Notes: generated from the sequence alone by a model not told the origin. DNA of 64,000 bases from Pterobdella sp. o SKG-2022 (GCA_964035795.1 OZ038320.1:8950671-9014670), one strand, 5' to 3'. Positions 24,298-37,865 are shown, numbered from the stretch's first letter. Numbers and translations are program-made.

Positions 24298-27200
24298 ATG
24301 TCAGTAAATAATTTTCAGACACCTAAATGCTTCTCAAACACAAATATATATGGAGATAAAAAGTTTCAAACCAATCCTACTTCTACTACGTATTCAGCAT
24401 TACAAAATACTCCCAACGGTCAAAATTTTGCATCTCATAATGTTCAGTGTTATGAAAATCAACAATTTTTACAGCAGCAAGTAGTACCAATGAAATCTCC
24501 AGCCAAGCAACCGTTCTCTTCACAACAGATACATTCACAAGAAAAAAATTTTTTGCAAAATTTAAATACATCACAAATAAATTCTCCTTCACAAAACTCT
24601 AGTTCTCAACAATATATTTTTCAAAATCAGTCATTTCAACAAAATGCACAACAGCCATTTAATATAAATCAACATGCATTTCCAATCAATCAAAATTTCA
24701 ATTTTTCATATCAAACCAATTCAAATATTAATACCCCTTTTTCAAGTTTTAATAATCAAATAATGAATAATCAATTCCAATTAAAGCAACCAACAAAATC
24801 ATTTCCTTCACTCCATCAACAACCTCAACCTAAAAATGGACCTGTTGAACAAAAAGAGTTAAAACAGGGCTCAATACCTAGTTATCAACAACCTTTTTAC
24901 TTTGGCAATGCAAATCAAAAAGATAACTTTCATAATGCAAAGTATCAACAGAATATACAGTCTCCAATTCAGCCAAATATACAAGACATACAACAGCCTC
25001 ATCAGTTGTCTAACCAAAATGTACTGACTAGTCAAACAGATGCACAAAAAGTCATCCAACCATTCATGGGAAGTTATCCACAACAAAATAAAGTTTCTAA
25101 CAATCAACAAAATTTCAATAATAAATTAACTTCACAAAACATATCTGCAAATCAAAAAAACTTCATGAACATTAATAGAAATTTTGAAAACATCAAATTG
25201 ACTGATACATCTCAAGAAAATATAAATACTTCACACAATATTCAATCTACTCCACTTGGAAATGTTCAATTAAATGTCAATAACTGTGCATTTAACTTTG
25301 CCAACAATCCCACTCCTACAGCACTTGGTACTACACCAAATGTTCCAACATCTACTTTCCAAAGCACACTACCGTCTACAACAAACAATCAAATAATTTC
25401 AACACAAGCAGCACAAAATCCTTCACAAATGACTAAGAAAGAGCAGGCACTAGACCAGAAGCTTGTTGATAAAGAGACACAACCTGCAACTAGTGCACAA
25501 GTACCAAAGCAGGAAGCACCATCTACAAGCTCCTCTTCCATCATGACATCCTCCAGTGAGTTGCCGCATGACTCTTTTGGTATGGTCTTAATGATTTTCC
25601 AATTAATTTTTATGGATAATCTTGCCACTCATTTGGTTAAATCGCTATTTAATAAGGTTTTTTTATGTAATGGACTCCACATTTGAATGTTTTTGAAGTT
25701 TTTTAATAATTAAATTAGTTTATCTTTATTTTACTTATGAAGGATTTATATTGATTCATATTTTATTCACCACGAGAGTTTTACCAAACGTGATTTATCA
25801 TTTATAAGTCATTTTATAAGACTTTTTATATTTCAAAGTCAAGCCAACTAGCAAACATATTCAAGATGAAGATGATGATGATGATGATGACGATGATGAA
25901 GATGGTGAGAATGATGACTTGGATGAAGATTATACAACAGGTAGCTTTCAAATCATTAATTTTTCAAATGTCTTTGTCATTATCTTATCATTAAAGTTTA
26001 AAAATCGTCTATCATAACCATTAGTTTCTAACGCCCTATAAAATTGTTAATATGGCTACATATGGTATAATGGAATGTGCGTAATGTATGTATGTAACTC
26101 ACCAGAAGAGGATGAAGATGAAAGCTCTTATTCTGGCCATAGGGATTATGACTTTGAAAATCAGAGGTTTTTCACTGATTCTTCAAGTACGGCATTTATT
26201 TTTTCGGTGTTTGATTTTTGATTAACTAGTTTCATTATTTGAAATTTTTGTGCAAAATTTTCTGTTTTATTCACTTTTGTAACACGGTAGATGTCACAAT
26301 AATATTTCTAATTATAACTTATTGTTATTATTATCTGTTCACACTAATATTAAAAAGTAATTTAATTTTTGTTTTATATGTTATTCGTATTAAAATTCTT
26401 AAAATACTTTTTTTTTCTCTAATAATACAAAGAATAATATTACTTTGAGTTGTTCATTATAAATACACCTTTGTACAGACTTTTTCAAAACACATCTTTT
26501 ATAATTCAACGCATCTTTGAATAAATAACGTTAATTCCAACATTAATTATCACCAGCTGTGAGATCAATGGCAGATAAAAATCATCAGATAAGCAAAAAG
26601 TTGGAATCTAGCAAGGTTATATCACACAAAATGTTACTTAATAGCCATTATTATACATACTTCAGTTTATTAATAATATCTTAAAACCTTTTTTACCTGT
26701 TTATTCCAAATCAGTCAGCCTTTTATTCATCATCAAAAACGCTACGTCATTTTTCGCTTTTCGAAAAAATTTTAACGAAACTAAAAGCCTTCTATAGTTT
26801 TTTTTTATAGTTATTTTTGATCTTGTGACATGTTTTCAGCTAAAGCTGGTCCACTAAAATCTTTACTATTGATTTCATCAAATCTGTCTCTTGAAATCTT
26901 TAAAATTGATATTTTTCATCTTTTCTTTATAATTTTTATCAATTCAAATTTTTTTGTTGTCCAAAACACTAAATAAATTTCATTCTATGCTAATAAATAT
27001 ATTATAAATATATTTCAACTTAAATTTTGTACAATACTCTCATTTTTGGGAGAAATTGAAAAAAAATTCTTCAAATTGATTTATAATTCTCAATAAGTTT
27101 AGCTGTTATGAAAATTGAGAAAATAATGTAACAGAATAAGAACAGTTACATTTTTTGTGAACGTCTCATGATAAAGATTAACTTATCGAAAGTATTAGCT

Positions 27201-30200
27201 CAATTTAGTGAATAAACACGTTTTTTTTTCAAATTCTTCATAAGTTTGAAGTTATACAAAATAAACTTATATTATTATCAATATTTGCATGCTACTGCAA
27301 ATTTCCTAGTAGCTAGGGTAGGCAATATTTGGCACTACCTATAACGTGCTCAAAAATACGATCTTGAAAAGGATATGGAATCCTATGGCCTGGAAAATGC
27401 GGACCCACTCAATAGAGCTGAGTGGAGAAAGTGTATTAGCCGCCTGCTGTATACCCCAGCTACTGGGACGCCTACAGCAGTATAATCTAAAATGGATATT
27501 ATTTATTATAATTTGAACAAAATTTTCAAACAATTAACATCTCGAACTATAATCCAACTTGAAACTTTCGAAATTCAAGATCAGTTGTTTCCACATTTGG
27601 ACAGTTTGCCTTGCCTTTGTTAACTAAGATCACTTGCCAAGCCAAAGGACAACGATAACAGAATATTTATCTTTATTTTAGAATTTCTATTAATAACTGC
27701 TACCAGAATTTATTTTTATCTAAACTATAAAAAAAGCAGCTTGCTGGCTACGTGAGCTGAGTTAGATGAGGATCATTGTTGGTGCTCAAAAATCTAAATT
27801 AGCAAAATAACTAATGGTTAATGTAATTATAGAATCTGAAGCTTTATGAATTTAGAAGACCACCTATATAATAAAAAACTATTTGAGCTAAGCCCGCTAA
27901 CCTTATTTTCTATACTGTAACATTGATTGACAGAAACAGGAAATGAGAAGCAGAAGTACAAGTAGTAAGAGGCAAGCATCCAGACTCTCTGACTTTTATG
28001 CCCATCGTCAAGAGGTTCATTATTACAACCAATTTTTTATTGATTTATTATTGCATTCTTTACCATGTTTGAAAAGTGATTTTTCAAGATTTCATGCTGG
28101 ATCTATGTGTATGGGGGTGCTAAAGACAAGTTGAAGGAAATTATTACTATTCAAAAAACCTTGTTTTTTCCAGTTTATAAGATGACACGAAAGTTTTTTT
28201 GAAGCCTTCTGGGGAAATATAGTATCATGAAAAAATTCATTTTTTGATCTGGAAAAAGCTTTTATAAAGGTAGTAAAATGTTAATAGAATGGTTGCTTAA
28301 TAGGCAGAATGTGCTGAAAAAGGATGGCCCATTCAATAATGACATTATATTTGGACACGAAAAAAAGACCTTTGTCGAAATATTCAAAAATTTATAAATA
28401 AAGGTCAGTGCTCACTTAGGATCTGCCTCATTTAGGGGATGGAGGAAACCATAATGTAGAAAAGATGCCCTATGATAAAAGTTTTACTGACAACCTTATC
28501 AGTGATGGCAGAATCGAAGGGAAATGGGAAAGTCAAGTTTTTAAAATAAAAAAGTGCAATGAATTTACAAGGGTTGAAAATTTAATTTGATAAAACTTTA
28601 ATATATAATTAATAGTAAAAAGGTATAAATAAATTAAGTAGGCTTCTCATCACCATCATTGTTTCCATGCTTTGATGGTTTTGATTAGACATTAAAACGA
28701 AGAAAAGCTGGTATGCAAATATCGGGAGTTCTTGTGGACAAAAAATGAAGATTCACAGATTTTTCCAAACTTCTTCTGAAGAGACAAATGACAACTTTGA
28801 TGAACCTAACGAAAGAATTTCAATTCATGTAGTTTTTATGACCTTTCATAGCCAAAAATGAACTTTCAATGAATTGTTCATAATTCAACTTTTTCAATGC
28901 CCAACCAGGCAAATAATTTGCGAATAATTCTAAGCATTCTCGATATATCAATCATTAAATCAGCTCTTGAGATACTCAATGTACAAGCTTTAATCGTCCA
29001 CATATCCAACTGACTCAGATAAACGTGGCGAAGGTGGTGGACTTGGCAAGAGAGAGAAACCTCATTCCCAAGTCAGGCTTAGAGATAACCATCCCTCCAC
29101 AACAAGAGGGAACCAATAACAGGCCTGTGTGTGAACCAGAGTCAGTATCATTCTGTGTTTTTCAGTTTTTTACATGTATTTATTTTTAATATTATTCATA
29201 TTTGTTTTGGAATTAATTCCAGCATTAAGTTTTTATAAATTTGATTGCCTAAATTTAATGATATGTGGATAATATAATTCTTATTGATATTGTGCGCCAA
29301 TATCTCAGGTTTATGTCTTGCACGTTGAATGCCCTGCCAAACACCTCAGCACTGCTGCAGAAGGTCAGACTACCCTTGGGTCTCATAGTGCACCCCATGA
29401 AAGAACATCGGGTTTGTTTAATCTTAGTATATCTGTCGATTATTTTGTGATCACATCAAGAGAAATATAAGAAAGAATGAGAAAAAAAAACAATATCAAT
29501 AAAAACTTTCGAGTATTTTACATCTAATATGGTTCAATAAAAAATTGATAAGATTCTATTACATTTTCATCAGTTTCTTTATAATTGCTCAACCTGGGCT
29601 CAAGAAAATACTTGAAAATACTAAAGGAAGACTTCGAGGTTCTACTTAAACAGGATAATAAAAAAAGAACATATGGACCAATAATTTCAAAGAAATAAGA
29701 AAAAATTCAAAAAAAAGAGGTACTTGTGTCACATTCTTAGACGTTATCAAGGACGACCTGTAAAGAGGAGGACTTTCGCGTTTGGAAGAACCATAATCTG
29801 GAACAGAACAAAGAAGACTGGAAACAAAAATTCTTTTTCAGAGAATTGAAAAACTCAGCTTGCTTGTTAACTGATTGATGAATATCCGTCGATCCTTGTT
29901 TTTAATGAACTGATAAGGAGATAAGAATGTATGTAATCAAATAGATAAGTGAGAAAGAGAAAGATGTGAATAGGTTTGAAAAGTAGATAGAAAGATAGTT
30001 TTCCAAAGAATTCATGTGTGTTTTTTGTAAAACTTTTAAAATATCTAAAATTCACAATTACAATCCCAACATAATACATTAAAAATAATAAAATTTCTAT
30101 TTATAGCCTCATTTTGGCGTGAAAAACATCCATAAAGCCATATCGACACAGGACGTGGCAGTGATCAAAGGAGGTCAGATAGTGAGGTGTAGGTTATGTC

Positions 30201-33200
30201 GCATGTACATCAACCCATATATCATGGTGGTGGACCAGCGAAAATGGAAATGTACCATGTGCTCTCGCTTTAATGAATGTATGTGTTTTCAGTGTACATC
30301 TTGAATACAAACAAATGATATATGTTATTGTGTCATATTGCCAAGCAGTTGTCGACAAAATATAAAACGCAAATGCAAAAACAATGGTTTATTACTTATT
30401 TTAAGTAACGGTTCTTTAGATTTACTACGATCTTATGATGATTCCACAGTAAATGGAAAAGCTTCGTTGCTTGAAATGAACCATAAATCGAAAACTTTTC
30501 TTATTCAACCATTGCGTTTCTTAAGTTTTCACCCGTATTATATTATATATAGTTTCTCTATGTTATATTTTTTCAACTTCCTCATCATTTCACGTGGTTT
30601 TTTTTTTTGCTTAATTTGGTTAAACTATTTTTACAGTACCATCAGACTTTCTGTTTGACTCAAGGATAGGACAATACACCAATGGCGAACACAGGGCTGA
30701 ACTCACTAATGCCTCTTACGAGATCATCGCACCACCTGAATATGCTGTAACCATGTTTTTTATGCATCATTAGCATTTGATTTATCTTAGTTATTTTATC
30801 GATTTTCTAGCTTAAGCCTCGCAGCATTAGATTGCACAATAGCTTAATGAATAAAGAAGTTTTTATGGTGAAGTTAAACACAATGGCTCATGAGATTTGA
30901 ATGGCCGAAGCTTTTCAATTTCTAAGAAATCATTTTAGCTTTGTGCATTAATAAACTTATAATATGTTGCGTTTGATTTCAACATATTGTTCATATGCTA
31001 ACACTTCAATCAATCAATCAAATCTTTTTCATAGCCAGTTTTCTTCTATCAAGGTTTAATGTTTTTACTTACATATTTTTCAGCTGTTTATTAAGCGTTT
31101 GTTCTTATGTATTAGTAAGTTTGTGTGCATATTTATGAGTATCTATTTGATCAATCAATCTTTCTAATTAAATCATCATTTTGATGGCTAATTGATTAAT
31201 TGAATGGTTGATTCATTGCAACATTCAAACACAGATCAGACCACCGCAGCCTCCCATCTACATCTTTCTTCTCGACGTGTCATTCAATGCTCTTGACACT
31301 AGTTTGTGTTCCAGTAAAATCTTCATATAGAGATGCCTTATATATTTTTATGATGCTTAGTTTTTTTAATTAAGTTATGGTATATGACTGATTATAAATA
31401 AAAATATCACTTCATGGAGATATTTTAGGAAAACGGAATTTAAAGTCGATATAAACCGATATGTCTTTATGTTTTTATATCTGTTGTGATATATTTATTT
31501 TTATGGACAAAATGTAGTATTATCATCATTGTTCAGTTTCTTTTTACATCCATAGTTGTGAGGTTAGACGTATTATATACGATATATCTTTAATATTTTA
31601 TAAAACGACGTTTAGCATCGTTGTGAGTTCAACTTCAATAGTTTTATATATGAAAATTGATAGAGTAGGGTGTTCAAAATGCTTCATTGAATCAGATAAT
31701 AAGAATTCAATATAATAATATGACTTGAATATACATAATTGTCTTTACAGGCTACTTAAAAACAGTTTGTGAGGGTTTGAAGAGGAACATAGACGGGCTT
31801 ATATCCACCAATGAAAACATCAAGGTTCTGTTAAACTGTATTCTGTTATACTAACAACATGTATCATTTATTTGGTTTGATTATTGATAGGATGATATCA
31901 TTCATTAGGTTTAATTTTGTCATATCCTATAAAGGTGTCTATCCTTACCTTCAACTCTCACATCCACTTGTACAACCTCGACCCATCTCTTACCCAGCCT
32001 ATCATCTACCACATGGTCGATATTGAAGGTTCTTATGACTTGTTTGTTTACTTAGGTGTGAACTTCTGAACCTTAATTTAGTTGAAACAAGTAATTTGGA
32101 GCTAAGTCAAGCTGATAAGTTTTTTAAAATGTACTTTTTTGGCGCAGGTTTTGAGCATATTGCAAACCAATGCTGTTTCATTGTGTATTAAGTGGTTTTA
32201 CTGCATTTTTTCATGCAATTACAACACAGCATTATTTCAATGATTGTTAACACAGATGTGCAATTACCTGTACCACATGGGCTGGTTGTTCCATTGAAAG
32301 AGAGCAAGTCTCTTATTATCACCCTATTATCTCGTCTGCCTAAAATGTTCCAAGACTATAAAGATACGGGTAATTGCTTCGGTTCTGCTGTTAAGACTGC
32401 CCTTAATCTTTTGGTGAGGCTTATGCATCGCTTGAAACATTTTGTTTAATTGTATGATTTGTTATATCAAATCGAAAAGAAACGGAAATTTTGATAAATA
32501 AGGCAAATTTCAAAAATCAATTGATATTTAATGTCTATTAATAATCATAAAATTTCGGGATCTTTCTAATACGTACATATGTATATAATGACCGATTGGT
32601 TGATGAACTTATTTATATATATATCAAAACTGAAGAGCAACCAAGTGGGTCGTGTGACGGCATTCCAAACGAAGTTGCCCGACATTGGAGAAGGCTCGCT
32701 CAAGTCAAGGGAAGATCCGAACAAGAGAGCTGCTGATGTCAGGAACTATTGGCACTTAGTTTTTATCGTTGTGCCTCTTTCATGGGATTTTTTATTTATT
32801 TAAAACTGCTTAGGAATTTTTAATATAACTGTTTAAATTAACTTCTATGTTTCCATTACATAACAATAATGTCAAATTGATATTCATAAATCATTCTATA
32901 GACGGTCGAAAACTTGTCAGCAGTGACAGATTTTTATAAAAAGATAGCTCTGGATTGCTCATCCACACACGTGTGTTTTGACATTTTCATGCTTAACTCC
33001 CAATACGCCGATCTTGCCACCCTCTGTACGTTGTTATGTTATGTATTATAATTAATTTAGATTAGTAAAGTATTATAGGTTTTAATTCTATGTTTATAGT
33101 TTATAAAATTTTAATTCTTGAGATTTTTTATTCTTAAGAGAGAGTTCACTTAAGTTATGTTAATTGAAATCTTTTCTTGATTTTTCTCTTTATAATGAGG

Positions 33201-36200
33201 AAATTTTTAGATAAATTTAAATTAAACTTTAAAAATATCAATATTAAAACAAATGTATGAATCCTCAATTGATGTTTTTAAAGTTTAATTACTATACAAA
33301 ACATACATAAGATTTAGCTTAGAGACATCTTAAATTTACTTATAAATAATATTTGACAGTTTTTTTACGTCGATTTATAGAAGAATTTTAGTAAATTTAT
33401 TGAGCAAAATAAACAGCTATAATTTTCGATAAGTTTAGCCTTATCATAAAACATTAGTTGTAGACATAAGATGTCTTTGAAAAGATCCATTTAAAGTTAA
33501 TTATAATAATTTTTGTATTACAGCCACTTTATCTCAATATTCTGGAGGCTGTACGTATTACTTCCCTAATTACCACGTCACCCAAAACCCCGTTGAAACA
33601 CACCGATTAGAAAAATTCCTTGACCGCTACTTCACTAGACCTGTAGGCTTTGAGGCTGTTTTACGAATCAGGTGTACAAGAGGTATGTGTTTGATGTGTA
33701 TTAGACTATAATTAAATAGTTAAATAGATAGGTAGAAAGATAACTGTATAAGAAGATATTTATAGGTAAATGACGTTGTCTTGTATAAATGACGGTGTCA
33801 TGTAAATTTCAAAATGAATTATGCATATTAGGTGATAATTAAGCAACTTATTACTTCAAAGGCAACTTCAAACCAATACTAAACAGGCTTGAGTTTACAG
33901 CTGTTCCATGGAGTGGGCTTTGTGAGGTCACTCGATCTACTGGCCCTACCTCACGTCACAGCAGACACTTCTTATGCTGTTCAACTCTCCATTGAAAATC
34001 AACTCAACGATTCTTTTGCGTTGATTCAAGCTGCTCTTCTTTATACCAACACAAAATGTATTATTTTTAGCTGAGTTTTGTGAATTAGTTATAACCATAT
34101 CACACCACGTATTAGGTGAAAGGCGGATAAGAGTGCATACGTTATACCTGCCAGTTACCGCCTTCGCCAATGATCTCTTCGTGCATGCAAACACTCTTGC
34201 GATTGTTTCTTTGGTGTCAAAGATGGGTTAGTTAATCATTCGCTTTTACATTCAAACACTCGTTAACTGACCAATAAGAAGCTTTGGGTAAGTCGAACTC
34301 ACGTTATTAAGTTATACAAACTTGTTCATCAAATAAAATTGTTTGATTTGAATTTTTTCGTACTATGCTAATTTAGTTGATCATAATTATACGTTCCATT
34401 TCAAGGTTGTAAATTTAACTCATAATCAAAACTTTTTTGTCTTTCAATAAAAATAGTTATACTTGATAATATAGTTAAATTACTACAAACAACAATGGTG
34501 ACCAGCGGTGGACAGGGCCCACAACAGCTCAGTGGCAGACTCGAGAGAGGCGTGCATCAACGTTGCAAGTGACATGCTGAACGCCTACTCAGAAAACCTC
34601 ACTATGGGCAGTCGTAGCCTCCAATTGCCTTGCTCCTATCTTTTGCGCTCTCTACCTCTCTACATGCTTGCTCTCATTAAATCTGTACGTTCATACTGTA
34701 TGATTTTTTAGATAAATATTGTGGAAATGTTTTTTGTAAAAAGGGGAGTAGATTTGTATTTTGAAGATTTGTGGGCACAGGCCTAAAAAGAATTAATGGA
34801 AATAAATGTTTTACAGGTGCCATTTCGTTTGGGCATCAGCACAAAGTTGGATGATCGCACTCATCACATGGAACTCTTCAAGACTCTCCCGATGGTTCAG
34901 CTTCTACCACTTATCCACCCTTTCCTCTATCCTGTGCATTTTATCTATGAAGAGGTCTTTTTTGTGTTTATTCTTTTCATATAATGAATACTCAAACTTT
35001 TTGTTGACATATTTTTATGTCATAAATTGCCGCTTTTTAAAAATAGAAAGGTATTTTCACTTGATTATGGAAAATCGTTTAGTACGAAGTAAAGGTCGAT
35101 CGTTTATTTGGTTAAAATTTATCGTTAGTTTATGTAAATACTCATCAAAACTTCTTACTGATACTTATCAGAACTGCTTGAATCTGGATGGAGGGGATCT
35201 TTTCTTACCACCAGTGCTTCCTTTGAGTGCTGGCAGTCTCAGCAAGAACGGTGCCTTCCTACTTGACAATGGCTGTACCATCATTTTGTGGGTCTTTCCT
35301 GGTGTTTCTGCAAACTTCCTAAGTGGTGTGCTGGGATGTGAAAAATTTTCGGAACTGAAAAATGGATTGGTTGGTAACAAAATTTAGTTTAATTTGGTAG
35401 AGATTTTCAAAGTTTCACCATCTTTCACCCTAGGTTAAACATTTATTTATATTTATTCAGTTGGAGCTTCCAGAGCTGGGTAATGATTTATCTGAAAACC
35501 TGAGGCTCTTCGTTGAGTACCTAAATTATAACAGACCTTACTCCGCCCCTCTAATTCTTTTCAGGTTACTTTTGTCTATATTGGTTTAATCAAGATTTTG
35601 AATATTTTAATTTATTCGAAATTTTATATTGAATTTTTTGGCGAAAATTTTTTTTCTATCAATTCTTCTTTTTATCGTTTTAAATTTTAAAATGAAAGAT
35701 ACTTAGATAAATTCATTTCAAGACAAAAACCTTTTTTGAGAGAATATTCATAATTATAATTTTCTCAACTTGACTTTTTGAAAAGTTTAACCTTATCATA
35801 ATCAATAGTATTATATGAATAAATTATAAGATCTTTGAAATTAGCTGCTAACTTGATAAATTAGATTAAATTCGTAAGTACTTAGTATATTTTTGTCAAT
35901 AAAAATTTGATGTTGTTGATATATCAAGAAAAATTAGTATACTAATTTTGAAGAGATATTTCATGTGATTTTTTATTCAAATATTCACTATAATTTAAAA
36001 CATTTCTTAATTACCAAAAAGTGCAACCCATTTATTATAAAGTCGTACTTACCGAAATTTTACCTTTTTTAGATGAATATTTTCAGAACAGCCTTGTTTT
36101 GAAGCTCATTAAAAAACAATGAAGACTAATTTTAAGATTTTAAAAAAAGATGCATAGCATTAGCCTCACAATTTTGGATTATAAAAACACGGCAATATTT

Positions 36201-36474
36201 GAATTTTTTATTTTGACGAAGCTTTTCAATATATTCTATATCATCACCAGGTAACTAAATAGTTGATGATGTTAAGATGCATGTTACCTCTTAGATCTCC
36301 TATTTTTATTATTTTTGTATTTTCTAATTTCCAATCACTTTAAACAGGGATGATAGCAGGGATAGAACACTTTTATACGAAAGATTGATTGAAGACCGAA
36401 CATCAGATTCGTGTGAGATGTCCTACCAAGATTTTCTGCGCCACATTATTAATGTTATAGCTTATAATTCTTGA
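24298..36474 (+). CDS. SEC24: COPII coat cargo-adaptor SEC24 (A/B type)
   Basis: Inner-coat subunit that pairs with SEC23 and selects cargo at ER exit sites. 23 exons: 24298-25579, 25839-25940, 26106-26186, 26557-26615, 27940-28014, 29019-29140, 29309-29411, 30107-30278, 30637-30746, 31235-31301, 31751-31824, 31935-32028, 32256-32413, 32636-32758, 32902-33025, 33524-33682, 33887-34057, 34116-34226, 34506-34684, 34817-34954, 35172-35369, 35461-35564, 36348-36474; 1310 aa. Order: Q/N/P-rich disordered N-terminus (about 1-430); acidic exons (DEDDDDDD, EEDEDESS); zinc finger with C636, C639, C657 and C660 (VRCRLCRMYINPY, KWKCTMC); trunk (RPPQPPIYIFLLDVS); beta and helical domains (RRIRVHTLYLP, AVDRAHNSS); gelsolin-like end (GAFLLDNG, IEDRTSDS). 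INPY, RPPQPP and RSLDLLALP place it with SEC24A/B, not C/D. The first ATG gives an uninterrupted frame. The acidic tract is unusual. Confidence 0.96.
27345..27486 (+). pseudogene. LINE 3'-end coding remnant
   Basis: An open segment ending in a stop reads EKDMESYGLENADPLNRAEW then RKCISR...PATGTPTAV. This is like the C-terminal tail that follows the reverse transcriptase in many LINE endonuclease-RT proteins (acidic start, then WR..I.R..PATGT). It is on the + strand inside SEC24 intron 4 and lacks the rest of the element. The assignment rests on pattern recognition only. Confidence 0.5.
28230..28800 (+). pseudogene. heavily decayed LINE reverse transcriptase
   Basis: Frame-shifted traces of RT motifs appear in the right order: FDLEKAF (motif A, normally F-D-x-E-K-A-F-D), KVSAHLGSAS (cf. 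VGVHQGSALSP) and YDKSFTDNLISDG (cf. YADDLVL). They are followed near 28710-28760 by cysteine-codon-rich sequence like a LINE zinc-knuckle tail. Several stops and frameshifts are present. It lies in SEC24 intron 5 and cannot be functional. Confidence 0.5.
30835..30965. mobile_element. MITE-like element copy (family A, diverged)
   Basis: Contains CCGAAGCTTTTC...TAAGAAATCATTTT followed by GTGCATTAATAAACTTAT, matching the arm sequences of the fold-back elements at 17150 and 18882. The left half is more diverged. It lies in SEC24 intron 9. Confidence 0.45.
33243..33475 (+). repeat. dispersed repeat copy (family B)
   Basis: The right half (33418-33464) is nearly the same as 6430-6467. The left half is the reverse complement of 6340-6405. 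The ends carry GACATCTTA and TAAGATGTC, a short inverted repeat compatible with MITE termini. It lies in SEC24 intron 15. Confidence 0.6.
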
Positions 36475-36836
36475 ATATTATGTCGTTGTCAGTAATATTC
36501 ATTTCAATTTAATTTTTTTATTTTAAGATTTTCAAATTTTGATCGCTTTTAAATTAAAAATTCTCATAATTATATTTATTGCCTAAAGTCTCACTTAAAT
36601 GGTTTTGATTGGATCTAAAAACAGTTTTGTTAGCACCTCTTCATGATGTAAATTTTTTAATAATATTTAGGAATATTAGCTCGTTTATTTTGTTACGCAA
36701 TATATGAAATTAGCTTTGATCGCCGGAGAAATCGTTCTGTTTTACACTACATTTAACACCTATTTTCAAACTTAATTGTTTTTAATCAAAATTTTGTATG
36801 TTTAAATTTTTTCATAATGTAGGATTTGAATTAAAG

Positions 36837-36842
36837 AATAAA
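36837..36842 (+). terminator. candidate SEC24 poly(A) signal
   Basis: AATAAA 363 bp after the SEC24 stop and 57 bp before the ARL2 start codon. If used, the two transcripts abut almost directly. Confidence 0.35.
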
Positions 36843-36898
36843 AGAATTCCCCTATTTTGGTTTTTGATTTAGTTTAACTTTTAAATAAATTTTCAAAA

Positions 36899-37865
36899 AT
36901 GGGTCTTTTAACAATAATCAGAAAATTGAAACAAAAAGAAAAAGAAGTTCGGATTCTCATGCTGTAAATTAAAAATTATTTAAAATTTTTCATTATTTAA
37001 TGGTTTCAATATTCACCAAGAGGCTTAGATAATGCCGGCAAAACGACTATAGTGAAGAAATTTAATGGCGAAGATATCAACACAATTTCTCCTACATTAG
37101 GATTTAGTATCAAAACTTTTGAACATAATGGGTAAAAACTTTTTGACAAAGATTCCATATTTTATATTATTCTGCTCAAAATTATCATTTATACAGGTTT
37201 AAGCTAAACTTATGGGATGTAGGTGGACAAAGATCACTGCGATCATATTGGAAAAATTATTTCGAAAGTACTGATGGACTTATTTGGGTTGTTGATAGTG
37301 CAGACAAAATGAGGCTTGCTGATTGTAAAAAAGAGCTTGATTCACTACTAGTAGAAGAGGTTTTTTTCAATATTGTTATTTGATGTCATGGTTAAATATT
37401 ATTATCATATTTTTTTAAAAATAAAATTTCAAAAACTCATTTTTAAAAATTGTGTAAAATAATCAAGCTTTAAAATATAATAATGTGGAAAGTTTCAAAC
37501 AATTTTTTATATTATGAAATTTTCATATACATAAAGTTTTGTTAAATTTTTTCAGAGATTGGCTGGAGCTACATTGCTAGTATTTGCCAATAAACAAGAT
37601 TTAGAAGGAGCAGCAAGTGCAGAAACTATAAAAGAAGTATTGAAATTTTAGTCCACTTAGGGATTAATTTTTACTAGTTAATGGTGTTTTTCAATTATTA
37701 AACTGCTTTTTTACACACTACATACAAAAGGTCTTAGACTTGGACAATCTTAAAACACACCACTGGAGTATCTATGGATGCAGTGCTTTTACTGGAGATA
37801 ACTTACTGCAAGGAGTTGACTGGCTACTTTATGATGTGTCTTCTCGCATTTTCACGATAGATTAA
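36899..37865 (+). CDS. ARL2: ADP-ribosylation factor-like GTPase ARL2
   Basis: Small GTPase that works with tubulin cofactor D in tubulin folding and with its effectors BART and PDE-delta; a fraction is mitochondrial. Exons: 36899-36963, 37021-37131, 37197-37359, 37556-37636, 37731-37865; 184 aa, the usual ARL2 length. Nucleotide-binding motifs: P-loop GLDNAGKTT (23-31), switch I with SPTLGF, switch [10 protein letters not shown] (65-72), NKQD (125-128) and the C-terminal GCSAFTG. The N-terminus MGLLTI and the [11 protein letters not shown] stretch are typical of ARL2 and separate it from ARL3 and ARF. Gly2 is present, although ARL2 is generally not myristoylated. It follows SEC24 in the same direction with 424 bp between stop and start. 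First intron 57 bp. Nothing is broken or missing. Confidence 0.97.

Noticed and set aside
34806..35387. 193-codon + strand frame in the SEC24 3' half
   Set aside because: It joins the wrong frame of exon 20, an intron and the right frame of exon 21. The spliced SEC24 model explains the sequence.
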